This document shows, one piece after another, positions 62,985 to 64,000 of a stretch of 64,000 nucleotides of DNA. Below the pieces are notes generated by a model. It was not told the DNA's origin. It searched no databases and worked only from the letters and a program-made list of their open reading frames with translations. The stretch's first letter is position 1. Each line of letters begins with the position of its first letter. The position numbers and the translations under genes are program-made. The stretch lies in contig JAATGM010000001.1 in the NCBI GenBank assembly GCA_015654675.1, forward strand, positions 1-64,000. The letters run 5' to 3'. Source of the DNA: Planctomycetota bacterium (GTDB lineage: Bacteria; Planctomycetota; Phycisphaerae; UBA1845; UTPLA1).

Positions 62985-64000
62985 TCACCCCGGCGGCGCC
63001 AACCCCTCACTCGGCGTCCCACTGGGCGCAGCCGTCCCCGGCGGCCCCACCCGCACAGTCACCTTCCGCGTGTAAGTCTTCGCCCCGCGCAGCGAAACCT
63101 TCGCCGACACATCATAAGTCCCCGGCTGCGCATACTCGTGCGTCGGCGCCTCCTCCTCCGACTGCTCCCCATCCCCAAACACCCACACAATCCGCGAATA
63201 CGCCGGCTTCGCCTCGCACCAGAACTTCACCACCCGCCGATTCTTCACATCCACCTTCGCCGTCCGCAGCCGGATCCACGGCCGCTCCTTCGCGATCTTC
63301 TTGAAGAAGTTCCACGACAGCGCCACATCCAGCCGCTTGTGCGACCCCGGCACCTCAAGCTGCTCCACAAACATATTCTTGTCGCGCAGCCACGTGATGC
63401 ATTCCAGCGACTCCGGCCGCAGCAAATCCGTATTGCCATAATAGATGAAGATCGGCTGCCACCGATCCATCCGCGTCGGCTCTACCGCAATGTAATCCGC
63501 CTTGAAGTTCCCCTGCCGAATCGCCAGCGCCCGAAACACATCGGGATTCCGCAGCCCCGTGTACAACACCGCGAAAGACCCCGCCGACCACCCCGTCAGA
63601 AAAACCCGCTCCTCCGACACGTTGTATTGCGCCTTCAACCGCGAAACCAAATCCAGAATCGTCCGCTCGTCGGCCTGTTCCTTCTCGATCTGCCCCGTCA
63701 CGGAAGGAACAATGTCCCCATGCGTCCCGCCCAACACCGGCGCCGCAACGATGATCTCATGCTCCTCCGCGAACTGCGCCCACTCCCGGATCTGCGCCCA
63801 CGCGTCGTCCCACGGGTTCGTCCCATGACACGCGATCACCACCGGATACGGCCGCCGCTTGTCATACGTCGACGGAACGTACAGATAAAACTTCCCCTCC
63901 CCGCCTGGGAGAGACTCCTCCTTGATCTCCGCCTTCGTCGGCAACGTGGTCGTCACCGGACAGCCGCACACAAACCCCAAGCAAACCCCCGCCAATAACC
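62985..64000 (-). CDS. Esterase/PHB-depolymerase-like lipoprotein, partial at window edge
   Basis: This minus-strand gene runs off the right edge. A TTG at 63995 is in frame, but the frame stays open to 64000, so the true start is probably outside. The visible N-terminus (AGVCLGFVCGCPV) reads like the end of a lipoprotein signal. The alpha/beta-hydrolase domain has YPVVIACHGTNPWDDAW (oxyanion region) and the nucleophile elbow VFLTGWSAGSFAVLYTGL with the catalytic Ser. The acidic residue may be in IYYGNTDLLRPE, and a His in EVPGSHKRLDVALSW completes the triad. A PKD-like domain follows (WVFGDGEQSEEEAPTHEYAQPGTYD). It fits a secreted esterase or polymer depolymerase; the substrate is not determined. 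It ends 9 bases after the ATPase stop. Confidence 0.8.
   Translation of the reverse strand, partial: LLAGVCLGFVCGCPVTTTLPTKAEIKEESLPGGEGKFYLYVPSTYDKRRPYPVVIACHGTNPWDDAWAQIREWAQFAEEHEIIVAAPVLGGTHGDIVPSVTGQIEKEQADERTILDLVSRLKAQYNVSEERVFLTGWSAGSFAVLYTGLRNPDVFRALAIRQGNFKADYIAVEPTRMDRWQPIFIYYGNTDLLRPESLECITWLRDKNMFVEQLEVPGSHKRLDVALSWNFFKKIAKERPWIRLRTAKVDVKNRRVVKFWCEAKPAYSRIVWVFGDGEQSEEEAPTHEYAQPGTYDVSAKVSLRGAKTYTRKVTVRVGPPGTAAPSGTPSEGLAPPG

Overview
The window looks like a chromosomal segment of a planctomycete, probably in or near the Phycisphaerae. This is an inference from content, with no database search behind it. The supporting content is a high-GC genome, a PilM protein carrying its own membrane and periplasmic part beside an STN-domain secretin-like protein, an elongated NuoH, two very large paralogous subtilases, a giant HYR/dockerin protein, a TMTC-like TPR membrane protein, a DUF6599 protein and a NapH/NapG-like polyferredoxin. 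I see no insertion sequence, prophage, CRISPR array or rRNA. There is one tRNA (Tyr).

Layout. 0-8.2 kb (minus strand): a type IV pilus/type II secretion-like operon running pilM, two membrane-anchored proteins, then a secretin-like protein whose glycine-rich end may be frameshifted. 8.4-10.1 kb: two divergent lipoproteins. 10.1-20.0 kb (plus): a Tat-type phosphoesterase, a DUF6599 protein, a Tat-type DUF362 protein, a DUF4160/DUF2442 pair, a membrane polyferredoxin, a Tat-type aldo/keto reductase and a TMTC-like TPR protein. 20.2-32.7 kb (plus): a complex I operon in the order nuoI-A-B-C-D-H-J-K-L-M-N with no nuoE, nuoF or nuoG, ending in a translationally coupled ferritin-like protein; a PilT-family ATPase follows. 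33.8-37.8 kb (minus): ClC channel, two-TM coiled-coil protein and enolase, with tRNA-Tyr diverging from enolase. 38.1-41.1 kb: a lipoprotein, a small monooxygenase-fold protein and a divergent AraC regulator that appears leaderless. 41.3-48.0 kb: tandem subtilase paralogues with Ig-like and HYR domains and a C-terminal anchor. 48.1-53.4 kb: PgsA, UppP, a PpiD/SurA-like foldase and a two-domain retropepsin-like protein. 53.5-59.9 kb: a 2139-residue secreted repeat protein. 60.5-64.0 kb: a HerA/VirB4-like ATPase and an esterase cut by the window edge.

How the genes may work together. The most coherent metabolic story is the neighbourhood of Fe-S and Tat-exported redox proteins (12.6-18.0 kb) just upstream of a complex I operon that lacks the NADH-oxidising module. 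Either nuoEFG lie elsewhere, or electrons enter by another donor. The rest is cell-envelope biology: pilus/secretion machinery, envelope lipid genes (pgsA, uppP), a periplasmic foldase, and large exported proteases and adhesin-like proteins. Starts were refined from ribosome-binding sites and signal peptides where possible. Long open frames antisense to the high-GC genes were treated as shadows.
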